Shown: one piece after another, positions 34,220 to 44,146 of the stretch
How the letters are laid out: every line of letters starts with the position of its first letter
How positions within the stretch are numbered: position 1 is the first letter of the stretch
DNA from: Tuctoria greenei
Taxonomy: Eukaryota; Streptophyta; Magnoliopsida; Poales; Poaceae
DNA length: 64,000 bases
Assembly (NCBI GenBank): GCA_036927565.1
Contig: JAYESD010000008.1
Coordinates: forward strand, 18,928,100-18,992,099
Direction of reading: 5' to 3'
Translations under genes and position numbers: made by a program
The notes under the pieces: generated by a model
What the model was told of the DNA's origin: nothing
Seen by the model: only the letters and a program-made list of their open reading frames with translations
Database searches by the model: none

Positions 34220-34462
34220 CTAAGCACACATTGTCATGTTTGCTATCGTGCGCGCGATTGCAAACGGGTCTTTTTGCTTCCGCATTTGCTTCTTCGTTAG
34301 TGTGAACCAATCCGTATCGTCATGAGCTTCAACAATCGCTTCCTCCTCTGCTTTCCGTGTGTCTAAGTAGCCTTCAAGTATCTTGGCGAAGTCATCCCTA
34401 ACACCTTCTTGAGCTGTAGCAGGCAACTTTACGGGATCACACGCTGAGTCTTCAAGTATCAT
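34220..34462 (-). CDS. Unrecognised small ORF, convergent with the L24 gene
   Basis: 80 residues from an ATG, with about 25 further open codons upstream. The sequence is unlike simple repeat or GC-driven noise: acidic in the middle (TRKAEEEAIVEAHDDTDWFT), then basic (LTKKQMRKQKDPFAIARTIAN). I do not recognise the family. It could be an exon or fragment of a host gene, or a gene piece carried by an unrecognised element. No splice partners were identified. Confidence 0.3.
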   Translation of the reverse strand: MILEDSACDPVKLPATAQEGVRDDFAKILEGYLDTRKAEEEAIVEAHDDTDWFTLTKKQMRKQKDPFAIARTIANMTMCA

Positions 34463-35378
34463 GACAAATATTACCGTCGTCGTCTTCTTGATCGAGCTGC
34501 AGCAGCTGCTTCCATGCAGAAGGGATCACGTGTCGTAACCAGCTTGCGCCACTGAAGAGGTCTGGATGGCCAGCTCAAGCGGTTGGTGGCGATGTGTCGC
34601 CAACGCAAGCACGTACCACGGGATGGATTCGATAACCGGGAGGCAGAGCCTTATTACTTTATTAGTAGGTGGACCTGCCTCCGAGGGAGCCATCATAGGC
34701 CAACAACGCGGTAAGGTGAGGTACGCACGGTTGTGATGATAGGAAAGACGGCTGCTGCACCACGGGAGGGGTCAGGACGGCTGCATCTCGAATTCTCGGT
34801 GGCTTGGCAATCGGTGGCCTTGGTGAGGATTTTTCTTCTTCTTTGAAACAGGATAACCCTCTTCATTTTCATAGAAAACGGGGACTTACGGTACAACAAG
34901 ACTTCAGGTATTAAAACCCTTTGAGGCCAACAGATTCTAGAAGGCTACCAAAGGAACGACAACACCCAGCTGGATAACATAATAGACTTCTAACATAGCA
35001 ACTCCCTCAACACAAACCAAAATTATGTCTATTACACCACTTTTAACAGGCTACTTTAGAGTCTCAGCACCGACGAAGATAGCAAACATTTCTCCAGCAG
35101 ACGTTGCACCATCATTCTTCCCCTTCATCATCAAGAGGTTCCTCCATTTCTCAGCGCTGGTAGCATGGTATGACGAGTTTCATCTACATCAACCTCAATG
35201 TGGACGACTGCAACATATAATATCCTAACAAATTGCTGCCATGTGCGGACACAACGATGCTCCAGACCCCTACTGGCCGTCGAACAATGGAGCACCCCTT
35301 AAGCCCTCAACATTTTTTATGGTGGAGAAGAGTACATATTATAAAAATAGTCTCATAACTATACATAAACCATGTTGT
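34463..35378. other. Unassigned intergenic sequence
   Basis: No convincing gene, RNA or element ends were seen. Confidence 0.4.
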
Positions 35379-35465
35379 TGGTTAACTGGCTAGCAAAAAC
35401 AAGTTCAAATCTTGAGGTCTTGAGTTTGATCCTTCTTAGACTTCAATTTTTTCAGGCTTTTTTTT
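35379..35465 (+). repeat. Possible tRNA-derived SINE fragment
   Basis: TGGTTAACTGG at 35379-35389 resembles an A box, and GAGTTTGATCC at 35422-35432 resembles a B box one base short. A T-rich tail follows. Spacing and order fit an internal RNA polymerase III promoter, but the match is partial. Confidence 0.3.
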
Positions 35466-35625
35466 CTTATAATGTTCATCCCTTACAACTTATCGTTGAG
35501 TCCGCTACTGCTGTCATGAGTTACTATGTAGAGTAAGCGAGAAGTGTTATTCAAAGTACTTAATCACTAGTCTAAATTCTCTTTCACGAGTATTATTTTC
35601 ATGCTCAGAGTAAAAATAACACAAA

Positions 35626-35860
35626 TGCCGAAATGTAGCAACGACACTTCCTCTGGACCTGCTAAGAGGCAGTCTGCGGAGGTTCTTTTTCGGCAGGACT
35701 AGTCTCTAGAGTTTGCGAGCACGGCAGAGATGGTGGACACATGGGGTTTTACATGGTTCGGGCCGTTGGAGCGTAACACTCTACGTCCACAGTGTGTGTT
35801 GTACTGCTTGAATGTTTGTGGGTTTGAGTGTGGATGAAGTTGAATGAAGGTGCAAGTCCC
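35626..35860 (-). repeat. Tat LTR fragment
   Basis: Begins TGCCGAAATG and contains ACGACACTTCC, CTGCGGAGGTTCTT and GGTTCGGGCCG, which line up with the first part of the LTRs at 39316 and 62172. Similarity fades after about 35860 and the G-box half is absent. Confidence 0.7.
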
Positions 35861-36020
35861 AAAGAAATTTCACCAACGATATCACACTTGACGCAGCCAG
35901 CTTGCCACTGTTTGTTGCGTGTCATAGCAACTCTGACGTCCTGCCTATGGAATCCCGTAGCGGCCCCCTGGTAGGTGTGTCCAATAAGTTGGGCACACGT
36001 ACCATGTAGTTGCAGGACGT

Positions 36021-36350
36021 TGACGGCGGACCCCCGGTGAGGCATGAGAGCTTGAGGATAGATGTAGGCGGGGCCCCTGGGAGCGTCGAAGCTATCAAGT
36101 TGACACCGGCGGGGCCCCTGAAGGGCGCCGGAGCTTTGGAGCTGATACTGGCGAGCCCCTGAGGGGCATCAGAGCTTTGGGGATTGACACCGGTGGGCCC
36201 TTTGGGGGGCGTCAGGTTTGTATTGGGATCCAGGAGCGCCCTCCTTTAACACTAAACATTGATGGCAGGCGCCCTGGGAGGTGCCAGAGTTGGAGGTCGG
36301 GTGGCGCCCATCATCAACACGCAGAACTTTGATGGCGGCCCCCTTTATGA
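36021..36350. repeat. Degenerate GGGCCCC-containing tandem repeats
   Basis: Units starting near 36025, 36068, 36108, 36150 and 36192 share GGCGGGGCCCCTG followed by GAGCTTTGG, with a period of about 42 bp, and longer divergent units follow. The position between pol and the 3' LTR corresponds to the 56480-56975 repeats of the middle element. Confidence 0.65.
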
Positions 36351-37099
36351 TCTACACACATGATAAAGAAGAAGTAATTTTGCTCGCCGGTCGCTCCCTT
36401 TCTACTCTTTAGTTTTTTTATGCCTTACAGTTCTAAAATGAGGTGCAGGACTTGGGTAATTCAGTGCGTTAGCATCCGATCCTCGGTTCCCGCCTTGCTC
36501 AAGGTGAGGCGTCTGGCCCCAGTACTCAACCGTAACACTAGGAAAGCAGAGTGTGCACGCTTAGGGTACATAACCAGACTAAGCAGGTTGCACACCCTGG
36601 ACCTCCCGCCTGGTGTAGGCCTTTCATGGAGGAGACCATCTGTTGCCACAAGACCCCAAACAGGGGGGGGGGTCGAGATACCTCAAACACGTTGCAGGTA
36701 TCTCAAGCAGATCCGTCTGCAGCAGGATTGCATAACTTCACTAGGGGTGAGACGGGGAGAAGACCACCGAGCATAAGGCAGACAATATGCGAGAACAAAC
36801 ATGATTTGATGATCATAAAATTAACGCGTAATTTAATGAACATAACAATGCTTTACAAGCATTTCATAGGAGGAGACAAACATTACATGAAGGCAATGAC
36901 CCGATCTGGATGACAAGGGAGGCATGATGTATAGGCTTAGGATTGAGGACCATGCTAAGCAGGTTGTACACCCTGGAACGGTCCCCTCAGAGCTCGGTTG
37001 CTTTGAGTACTACTCCTAGATGCTATGTCACCTTTTACAGAAAAAAGCCAACTGTCCTGCTGCTATGCTAAGGGCAAAACTTATGGAGGTGCTCTATGT
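36351..37099. other. Spacer of the left Tat element
   Basis: No coding sequence. AAGCAGGTTGCACACCCTGGA near 36580 recurs with two changes near 36955, giving a dispersed direct repeat. A run of nine or more G is at about 36663. Confidence 0.5.
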
Positions 37100-38432
37100 T
37101 CCAAGGGTTGGAGAATGGCTCTCCATCCTCCGTAGCTAGGTGGACACACCCAGGACAGCATACATCTGTTACTTGGAAGGGGTCCCCCAGTTGGGAGAAA
37201 GCTTATTTTCCCCTTTGCGAGAAAGTATGTGCCACAGCACCAGGTCGCCCACCTTCAACTCCCTACTTCGCACGAACCATTGGTGGTAGCGTTGGAGCGT
37301 CTGCCGGTATCGTGCATTTCAAAGAGCTGCTCGCCATCTTCCCTAGTCAATGAGGTCGATATCTTCGCATCGCAGATGGTCCTGTGCGGCTTAGTTGTAT
37401 GCCCAAACATGGGGAGAGCACACGTCAATCTCTTGGGGGGGGGGGGGGGGGGGGACGGCCTCGGCCTTGTACACCAGGAAGAAGGGCAATTCCTATATAG
37501 CCCGACTGGGTGATGTCTGGCTAGCCCACAATCTGCATGGAAGCTTGTCAAGCCACTTTGCACCATGCTTCTCCAAGCTTGCATAAGTGTGCGCCTTGAG
37601 TCTCCTGAGAATCTCAACATTGGCCCTCCTGACCTGTCTGTTGCTCTATGGAAGAGCGACGGATGCATAGCAAACTTGGATGCCAAAGTCTTTGCAGTAT
37701 TCTAGGAACGCTTCACTGGTGAACTAGATCCCGTTGTTTGTGATGATCCTGTTCGAGACCCCGAACTTGCAGACGATCAAATTGATGAACTCGATTGCTG
37801 ACTGCTTATTGATGGTGATGACAAGGGCTACTTCCAACTACTTGGTGAACTTGTCTACGGCGATGTAGAGGTACCGGTATCGTCTCACGGCCCTGGGGAA
37901 AGGTTCCAGGATATCTAGCCCCAGACCGCAAACAGTCACGAGGGCGGGATCATTTGCAGCGTTTGTGCTGTCTTGTGGATCTGCTTGGCGTGGAACTAGC
38001 GCGCCTTGCACCTCTTCACCATCTTGATGGTATCCAGGAGAGCTGTCAGCTAGCAAAAGTCATGCCGGAAGGCTTTACCAACCAGCGTACGGGAAGACCG
38101 TGGTTCCCACACTTGCCTCCATGAATCTCTACGAGCAAGTCGCAGCCCTCCTCTCGGGTTATGCACTGCAATAGGATGTTGTTGGCGTTGTGTCGATAGA
38201 GATCCCCCTCTACCAACGTGTATCTCTTAGCCACCCCAATGATCCGTTCAGCGGATGCATTTTCTTCGGGAAGGATGTTGTCCTTTAAGTAGTCCCGAAT
38301 CTTCGTGATCCATGCATCAGGATCTACTTGAGCTTTTGGATCTTGGGCGCCAAATTGCACAGAGTCCCTAGTGATGCATATGATCCTTGGAGGGCTCCAT
38401 AGTTGCAGGGCCGCTGAGATCGCCAGCTTCAA
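37100..38432 (-). pseudogene. pol: Tat-lineage integrase remnant (left element)
   Basis: 38046-38432 encodes the region before the zinc finger (DAWITKIRDYLKDNILPEE, KRYTLVEGDLYRH) and its first half (EIHGGKCGNH). 37838-38056 gives a fragment of the catalytic core (LGLDILEPFPRAVRRYRYLY, AVDKFTK). Further left only scattered similarity to the integrase C-terminus remains, interrupted by a 20-base G run. Many stops and frame changes; non-functional. Confidence 0.7.
37435..37454. repeat. Homopolymer of 20 G
   Basis: Twenty consecutive G on the plus strand inside the integrase remnant. Its true length could differ because such runs are prone to slippage and sequencing error. Confidence 0.8.
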
Positions 38433-39118
38433 GGTGTTGGGTTCGCCCCTTCATCAGGCTCGACAGGCCTGGCTGTAGGTCGGGGTAACTTCCTTTCGAA
38501 GACACCCTCAAGCACTGGGGCCCCGATGGATGCCTTCGTCAGCAGGTCTATGGTGATAGCGTTGTCGGTGCGTGGCACAGGGCATAGGTCCAAGGCCTCA
38601 AAGTTCTTCTCTAGCTTCTCGAGATACAACAAGTAAACTACCAGCTGAGGGTCGTTGGAGCAGTACCTACTGACTTGCTTCATGATCAGCTGGGAGTCTT
38701 CTTTGATCAACATCTGGTGGACGCCGAGGTTCAGTGTCGTCTTCAACTCGAAGATGAGGGCTTCATATTTTATCATGTTGTTGGTTGCCTTGAAGTCGAG
38801 GCAGACCATGTACTTGAACCGCTCTCCCGTTGGCATGAGGAGCAGCACACCGGCTCCGACCCCCTACTTACACGAGGAGCCATCCAAGTAGAGCGTCTAG
38901 TGGGTCTCAGTGAAGACCAGGGCTCGAGGCCCCGGCTCGCTGTTGTCCTGGCCCCGTGATTTGCTTAGAGATGGCATCCACTCAGCTATGAAGTTCGTTA
39001 GCGCCTGACTCTTGATCGCATAACGCGACATGAAGTCAAGCTCGAACTCCGCCAGCTTCACAGCTCACTTTACGATGTTGCCAGTTGCATTTGTAGTTCA
39101 TGAACCTCGAGGTACCTT
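38429..39118 (-). pseudogene. pol: Tat-lineage RNase H end and second (archaeal-type) RNase H, left element
   Basis: At the right edge the first RNase H starts abruptly in the motif KTRYLEVH. A degraded part with the WAVELAEF-like segment follows. Then comes the second, archaeal-type RNase H that is characteristic of Tat elements (YMVCLDFKATNNMIKYEALI, DSQLIMKQV). The upstream part of RNase H and all of RT are absent; a 22-bp repeat array takes their place. Confidence 0.7.
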
Positions 39119-39290
39119 GTCTTTAAGACTGCAGTAGTGCGCCTTCAGGACGACATCAGTGCACCTTTAAGACACATTATCGCGCTATCAAGACCCATTA
39201 ATGTGTCATCAAATCACGTTAATATGTTATCAAGATCTATTAATGTACCTTCAAGACCACGATAATGCGCCTTCAAGACCAACTAACCCG
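39119..39290. repeat. 22-bp minisatellite, about 7.5 degenerate units
   Basis: Successive units follow the pattern TTCAAGACCACATTAATGCGCC with several substitutions each. The array lies exactly between the broken RNase H and the LTR at 39316. Confidence 0.7.
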
Positions 39291-39315
39291 AGGCCACCTA
39301 TCGGGCCCTAGTCAT

Positions 39316-40152
39316 TGTCGAAGTGTGCGATCGACACTTCCCCCGGTACTACTAGATCGTAGTCCGCGGAGGTTTGTAATTGGTTGGGGCGCACGTGAGA
39401 TTATGAACGAGACAGTGGCACGAGGATGTTTACGTGGTTCGGGCCGCCTGAGCATAATACCCTACTCTACGGGTGGTTGTTGTATGTATGAGTGTAGGTG
39501 TGTGAGCGCTTGATTGGACTTGTCCTTTGTACCGTGCGACACAACCCTTTTATAGTCCAAGGACTGTTGTTACATCATCAGCCTGGCCTGACATGTGGCC
39601 CCGACGATGTTAATTACCTAATACAAGATCTGTATGTATTAAGCATGATTAATGGTGTTATAACGCGCCTTAATCGCGGCGTTACCGGCACTAAAGGTCA
39701 TCTGATCGTGTGTCATTAACATAGAATTAATGACACATAATCAGGTCTTCTAATGGTAGCTTTAACTATCTCTTGAATGTCCGCACCGTTGGAGATCCAA
39801 CAGTCTTCCCATTGCAGGCTTAGGTCTGGAGGCTCGACACGTGGCAGCTCCAGAGCTTCCCACTTTGGGGAGGTAGGTCCGGAGCCATTGTACACGTGGC
39901 AACACTGGAGCTTCTCTCTACTGGTGGTTAGGTCCGGGACCACTGGACACGTGGCACAACTGGAGCTTTCCTATACAAGGAGTTATGTCCGACCTTGCTT
40001 TACACGTGGCAGCGCTGGAGCTACCCTAATGAGGGAGGCGGGTCCAGTGTTGCGGGACACGTGGAGCCTTCGGAGGTCTTCAACTCGGACGGGTGGAACT
40101 CCGTAGCTTTTCTTGCAGTATTGTGGGGTACCCGGTACGCACGGTACCGACA
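39316..40152 (-). repeat. Tat LTR shared by left and middle elements (837 bp)
   Basis: Starts TGTCGAAGTG and ends GGTACCGACA, so its ends form the inverted repeat TGTCG/CGACA. A minus-strand TATA box (TATAAAA) lies at 39548-39554. Upstream of it in U3 are five 55-bp repeats, each with a G-box. Confidence 0.85.
39837..40075. promoter_or_regulatory. Five G-box repeats with exact 55-bp period in the Tat LTR
   Basis: ACACGTGG begins at 39837, 39892, 39947, 40002 and 40057. Between them GGAGCTTCC- and GGTCCGG-like blocks recur. CACGTG followed by GC is the core bound by plant bZIP and bHLH factors (ABRE/G-box). Function is inferred from the motif and its U3 position. Confidence 0.8.
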
Positions 40153-40214
40153 GTAGCCCCCAGACCCACCTCTGGGAGAAACCCTTTGGGTTAAGTTATT
40201 CTACCAGAGGTGGG
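40153..40214. other. Polypurine tract and conserved nested hairpin next to the Tat LTR
   Basis: On the minus strand a GGGTCTGGGGGCTAC tract abuts the LTR. CCCACCTCTGG (40165-40175) pairs perfectly with CCAGAGGTGGG (40204-40214), and AACCCTTTGGGTT forms a small hairpin inside. The same arrangement follows the LTR at 63019. Confidence 0.7.
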
Positions 40215-40689
40215 GCCATCTTTGATTCCCGTGATGCGGCTTCAAAGATCTTTTCATGGGATGTTGGGGCGATTGTTCGCAGTTAAACCACCGTCGTGTG
40301 GCTCTTCTTGATGCAACAGGTGAGATCCTGGCGTGCAGATCTCACATAATTGAAAGTCGCCAGTTCCCAATACAAAAACTGTATCGGTTCCGAGCGCCCT
40401 GTCAGGCCGCCTTCCTCGGATTTCCAACTTTCCATCATGACAATGGCTCGCCTGGTGTGATAACTTCGACTTTTCCGCCGAAGTGTACCCGGTACCATTT
40501 GTCATTGACGAGGTAATCTTTTGAAATGAAATCTTGATCTCGACGTGGTTTCCATCCAAGCGTTGTGGAAGCTTACTTAAGAAGGAAAGCTCACACGATT
40601 TGAGGACTCTTTACGCTTTCATTCGAACTTGCAATCAGAGCCTTCCAACCTTTGCATAGCCCTTCCAACTTTCACTCCACTTTGCCGTG

Positions 40690-43600
40690 ATGGAGCTGGG
40701 TCTTCCCCGCAACAAGATCACTAGCATTAAAGATCTGTCAAGGGTCCAGACCTACATGGGGTGGTCCAACGACTCCTTCAACAACGATATTTGCTTCGGC
40801 AAGCTTCCCTTCAAGAAGAAGCGCACCAGCAAGATCATTTACTTCTTGACATACGCCATGGTGGGTCTGATCCCGCCCTTCTCAAGATTTCTATTGATGC
40901 TGCTGGATTTCTACGGCCTCCAGCTTCATCACCTTGGCCCCCACTCCTTCTTTCTAGTGTTGACCTTCGTCCACTTCCGCGAGATGCGGGTGGGTGTGCC
41001 GCCATGCATCGAGCTTTTCAAGACCTTCTTCACGGTCCACACTACCGGACTGATTGGCTTCTACTACTTCGTGAAGCACAAGAACTGCCCATTCAAGTAC
41101 TTGAAGACCTTCCCCTCCGGAAAGTGTGACAACTAGAAGAAAGACTGAGTGATCATCGCAGTGGAGGAGCATGAGAGGTTAGAGTTGCCCAAGAGCCTCC
41201 CCAATGTCGACACTGGCGCCTGGAATGCAGCTATGGAGCTGTCTGAAGCATACAAGCCCATCCTGAGAAGGATTCAGGAGTGCGTAGAGGGTAGAGTGAC
41301 CCCTCAGATGGTCTTCGCCAACTTCCTAGTGAATAGGTGGGCGCCGCTGAATACGAGGGAGTGGCCCGCATGGGCTTTCAACAGTGAGATGGATCACAAT
41401 CGGATTGAAGCTGGTTTTAATACCAACTTGGATGATGAAGCTTTGAAGCTCCATCTCTAGAAGTTTCAACACGGGGCCATCACCCGTGATGCGTTGAGCC
41501 CGCCGGCGAAATTCCTCCGTCTGAACATAGTTCCGGAGATCAGGAGGGAGCTCCGAAGGGGGATGTCGGAGCTTGACGACCTCGGCCTGGTGGAGAGGTG
41601 TAGGACCTCTGGGGTTTCCATTCCCAGAGCTTCAAAAAGGGTGGCCCCGACCGCTACTCCAAGCCAGAAGGTCGACGACGCCAGTAAGGGCAAAGGCAAG
41701 GGCAAGGAGCCGGCCAAATCCTCCAGCTGAAAGAGAAAGCTGAGGCATGCTGATGGGAGCTCCTTCAAGTCAGCTCCATCTCCAGTAGATCCTACTCCCA
41801 AGCAGAGCAGAACTTCGGCGGTCAAGCCCTCTTTAGAGCCGGCATCCTCGAGGAATGCTAGCTCTGGCAAATCGACTTCGGATCTAGTGCCAGCTGCAGG
41901 CTCTAGGTCCGAAGGTCCTTCTGAGCTAAGAGAGGTCCTGGCTGAGGCGACACCAGTTGTTGCGGCAAGCTCCCGACCAAGGTCCAAAGTTTTTGCCTCA
42001 TCAGGTCCGGTGGGCTCCGACTTCGGACCTCATAAGAAGAAGTTTGCGGTGACTGGGGCGGAGGCTTCCCAAAGTAAGCATTGTCTTCTGACCCTGAGTT
42101 GTTGTTTCCATTATTTTAATTATTTTAAGTTTTTTATATTTGCTTCCAAGATGTCGAAGAAGAAAGCCAAAACTTTGGCACCTGTTGCAGCAACTGATGC
42201 TCTGCAGTCTGAAGCTCCAGCTTCGATCCCAGTGCCTCCCCAGGTGGTGACTGAAGACACGACAGTTCTGGCGCCAACTATCATTTACTTGGATTCAGAG
42301 TTGTCGCTAGAAGCTCCCATGGTAGCGCCGGACCACGGGGGAGATGTTCGGGATGAAGCACCGACGGGTCCGGCGTTGGCAATTGAAGTTCCTGATCTGG
42401 ATACAGAGATGGCAGAAGCTCAAGCGCCTAAGCTGGAGGTAACTAATGCTCCAGCCCCCAAGTCGGAAATAGTTGAAGCTCCGACCCTGGAGTTAGAGAC
42501 TGCGGAAGCTCCAGCACCTAAGCTTGAGGTAATCGAAACTTTGGCACCTGCGTCGGAAGAAGTTGAAGTCTCGACACCTGAGCCGGAGGCGGGAGCTCCG
42601 GACGAAGCTGCAGCGTCCACCTCGGAGGTGATTACTCTGGAGGTGTCTATGTCAAAGCCGGAGCACCCACAATAGTCAACTGTAGGTCCTCCACCCCTTG
42701 AGCCGATGATTGAAGATTCGACGGGGTGACCTTCTTCATCAGCTCCGAAAGTCGGCCCTAGTGTTGTGGAGTCGCAGGGGACCACGCTTTTGTCGTGGGA
42801 CCCTATTGATATTTTTGAAGATCCGCTTGAGCCGGCGGGAGAGATCCAGGATGGCCCGAAGCCAATTCCTCTGGTGATGTCTATCGACAACGCCTGCTCC
42901 AGTTTACGCCAAGTTTAGTTGGCCTTCGATTATGAAAGCAAGACTCTCGAAGAAAGGTGCAACACCTTGAGGCGTTGGCGTAATAGGCTTCACTTCGAGA
43001 TGAAGCTGACGCAGTCAAGGCTTGCCGACCAGCGGGAATGGGTAGCCAAGGAGAAGGCCCGACTAGCACTGATGGACGACTTGCTGAACGAGCGGGAAGC
43101 TGCCATTAAGACTCCCGACGAGAAGGTCTCGGAGATTTTACAGCATCCTAGGGAGACCAATGAGGCTACTGATGATCATTAAGACAACCTCAATGATATA
43201 AATGAAAAGCTCCTCAAGCGTCGGGCGGACCTCGACGAGAGGGAGGAGAAGATCCTGGAGAAGCAGGAGGATATTTTGAAGACAGAGGAGAATCTTGCCC
43301 AGAGGCTGTCTCTGGGGGAGGAAAGCTTGGTCGGCCGCACTAAAAGGTTTGAGCAGCGGTGCAAGCAGGAGGAGGAAAAGAACTGGAACATGGGGCAGGA
43401 GCTCTCCAAAAGAGAAGTTGATGTCGCCACCAGGGAGGAGAAGGTGAAAGGCAGGGAGAAGGACCTGGCAAACCGCCGGAACCACATCCATCTGCGGGAG
43501 TCAGAGCTTGTCGAACGTGAAAAGCAGGTGGCTGAGAGTATTTAGAAACATGCCAAAGAGGTCGAACACATCGCCCGACAGATTTCGGAGCTTGCGGGTG

Positions 43601-43999
43601 CCAGGAGGTCACTAGAGGAACTAAGGAGTATGAGGGCGACTAAGTCCCAACGAGTTTGGGATTTTTTGGGTCATGCCAATAAAGACTGGTGCCACCTGAC
43701 TTCATCCCGGTACGTCCGGATGACCCGGAGCCGGAGCTGGACAAGGCGCTGGTGGCGCTGAGCTCTACCAGCAACAAGCTGGATGCGATGGGTAACGTCA
43801 TCGTCGACCATCTAGAGACAGGGGGGAAGTCTCTGGCCAAGAACATCGTCGAATATGGGCTGACGTGTTTCAAAAGCCGGGACCCCCAACTATCTCTAGA
43901 TCCAGTGGTCGAAGGACCCATTGCTGAAGAGGAAGATGCCGCCAGGACCAACATTCAAGAAGCTGCCCAGAAAGTTGCCTCGTATTTCCATAGGACTTA
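40690..43999 (+). pseudogene. Tat antisense ORF (putative gypsy-type transposase-like domain), nine in-frame stops
   Basis: Starts at ATG 40690 and keeps one frame to about 43640, with stops at 41134, 41146, 41458, 41728, 42673, 42727, 42916, 43180 and 43543. A frame change before 43690 leads to a last segment ending at 43999. The first 140 residues (YMGWSNDSFN, YAMVGLIPPFSRFLLMLLDF, GVPPCIELFKTFF) resemble the plant 'putative gypsy type transposon' domain. A lysine-rich stretch near 41690, P/A/E-rich decapeptide repeats at 42418-42597 and a charged coiled coil at 42930-43640 follow. A T-rich GT...AG stretch at 42074-42150 could be an intron remnant. An intact relative starts at 63558. Its role is unknown; such antisense ORFs are known from Tat elements. 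Confidence 0.78.
42418..42597 (+). repeat. 30-bp tandem repeats encoding a decapeptide
   Basis: Six units, in register at exactly 30 bp, encode variants of EAPAPKLEVI within the antisense ORF. They are diverged at the DNA level. Confidence 0.75.
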
Positions 44000-44146
44000 G
44001 GACCTCCAGTAGCTAGGACCTTTTTCTTTTGCCTTTCTCTTGTAATCCTCATTTTGTAATCCAATCCTTCATATGAATGAAATCCAATATTCTTGAATGA
44101 ATGAATTCCCTTTTGTATTTGTCTTCAATATATTGTCCTTTATCTT
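44000..44146 (+). other. 3' flank of the antisense ORF
   Basis: TTGTAATCC twice and AATGAA-rich sequence look like a plant polyadenylation region for the plus-strand ORF. The Sirevirus is inserted at its right edge. Confidence 0.4.

Larger units (their letters stand above)
35626..40152 (-). mobile_element. Left Tat-lineage Ty3/gypsy element, heavily deleted
   Basis: An LTR fragment (35626-35860), a tandem-repeat spacer (36021-36350), degraded integrase and RNase H (37100-39118) and a full LTR (39316-40152) are in minus-strand order. gag, protease and RT are missing, and so is the antisense ORF. The right LTR also serves as the left LTR of the next element. Confidence 0.7.
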
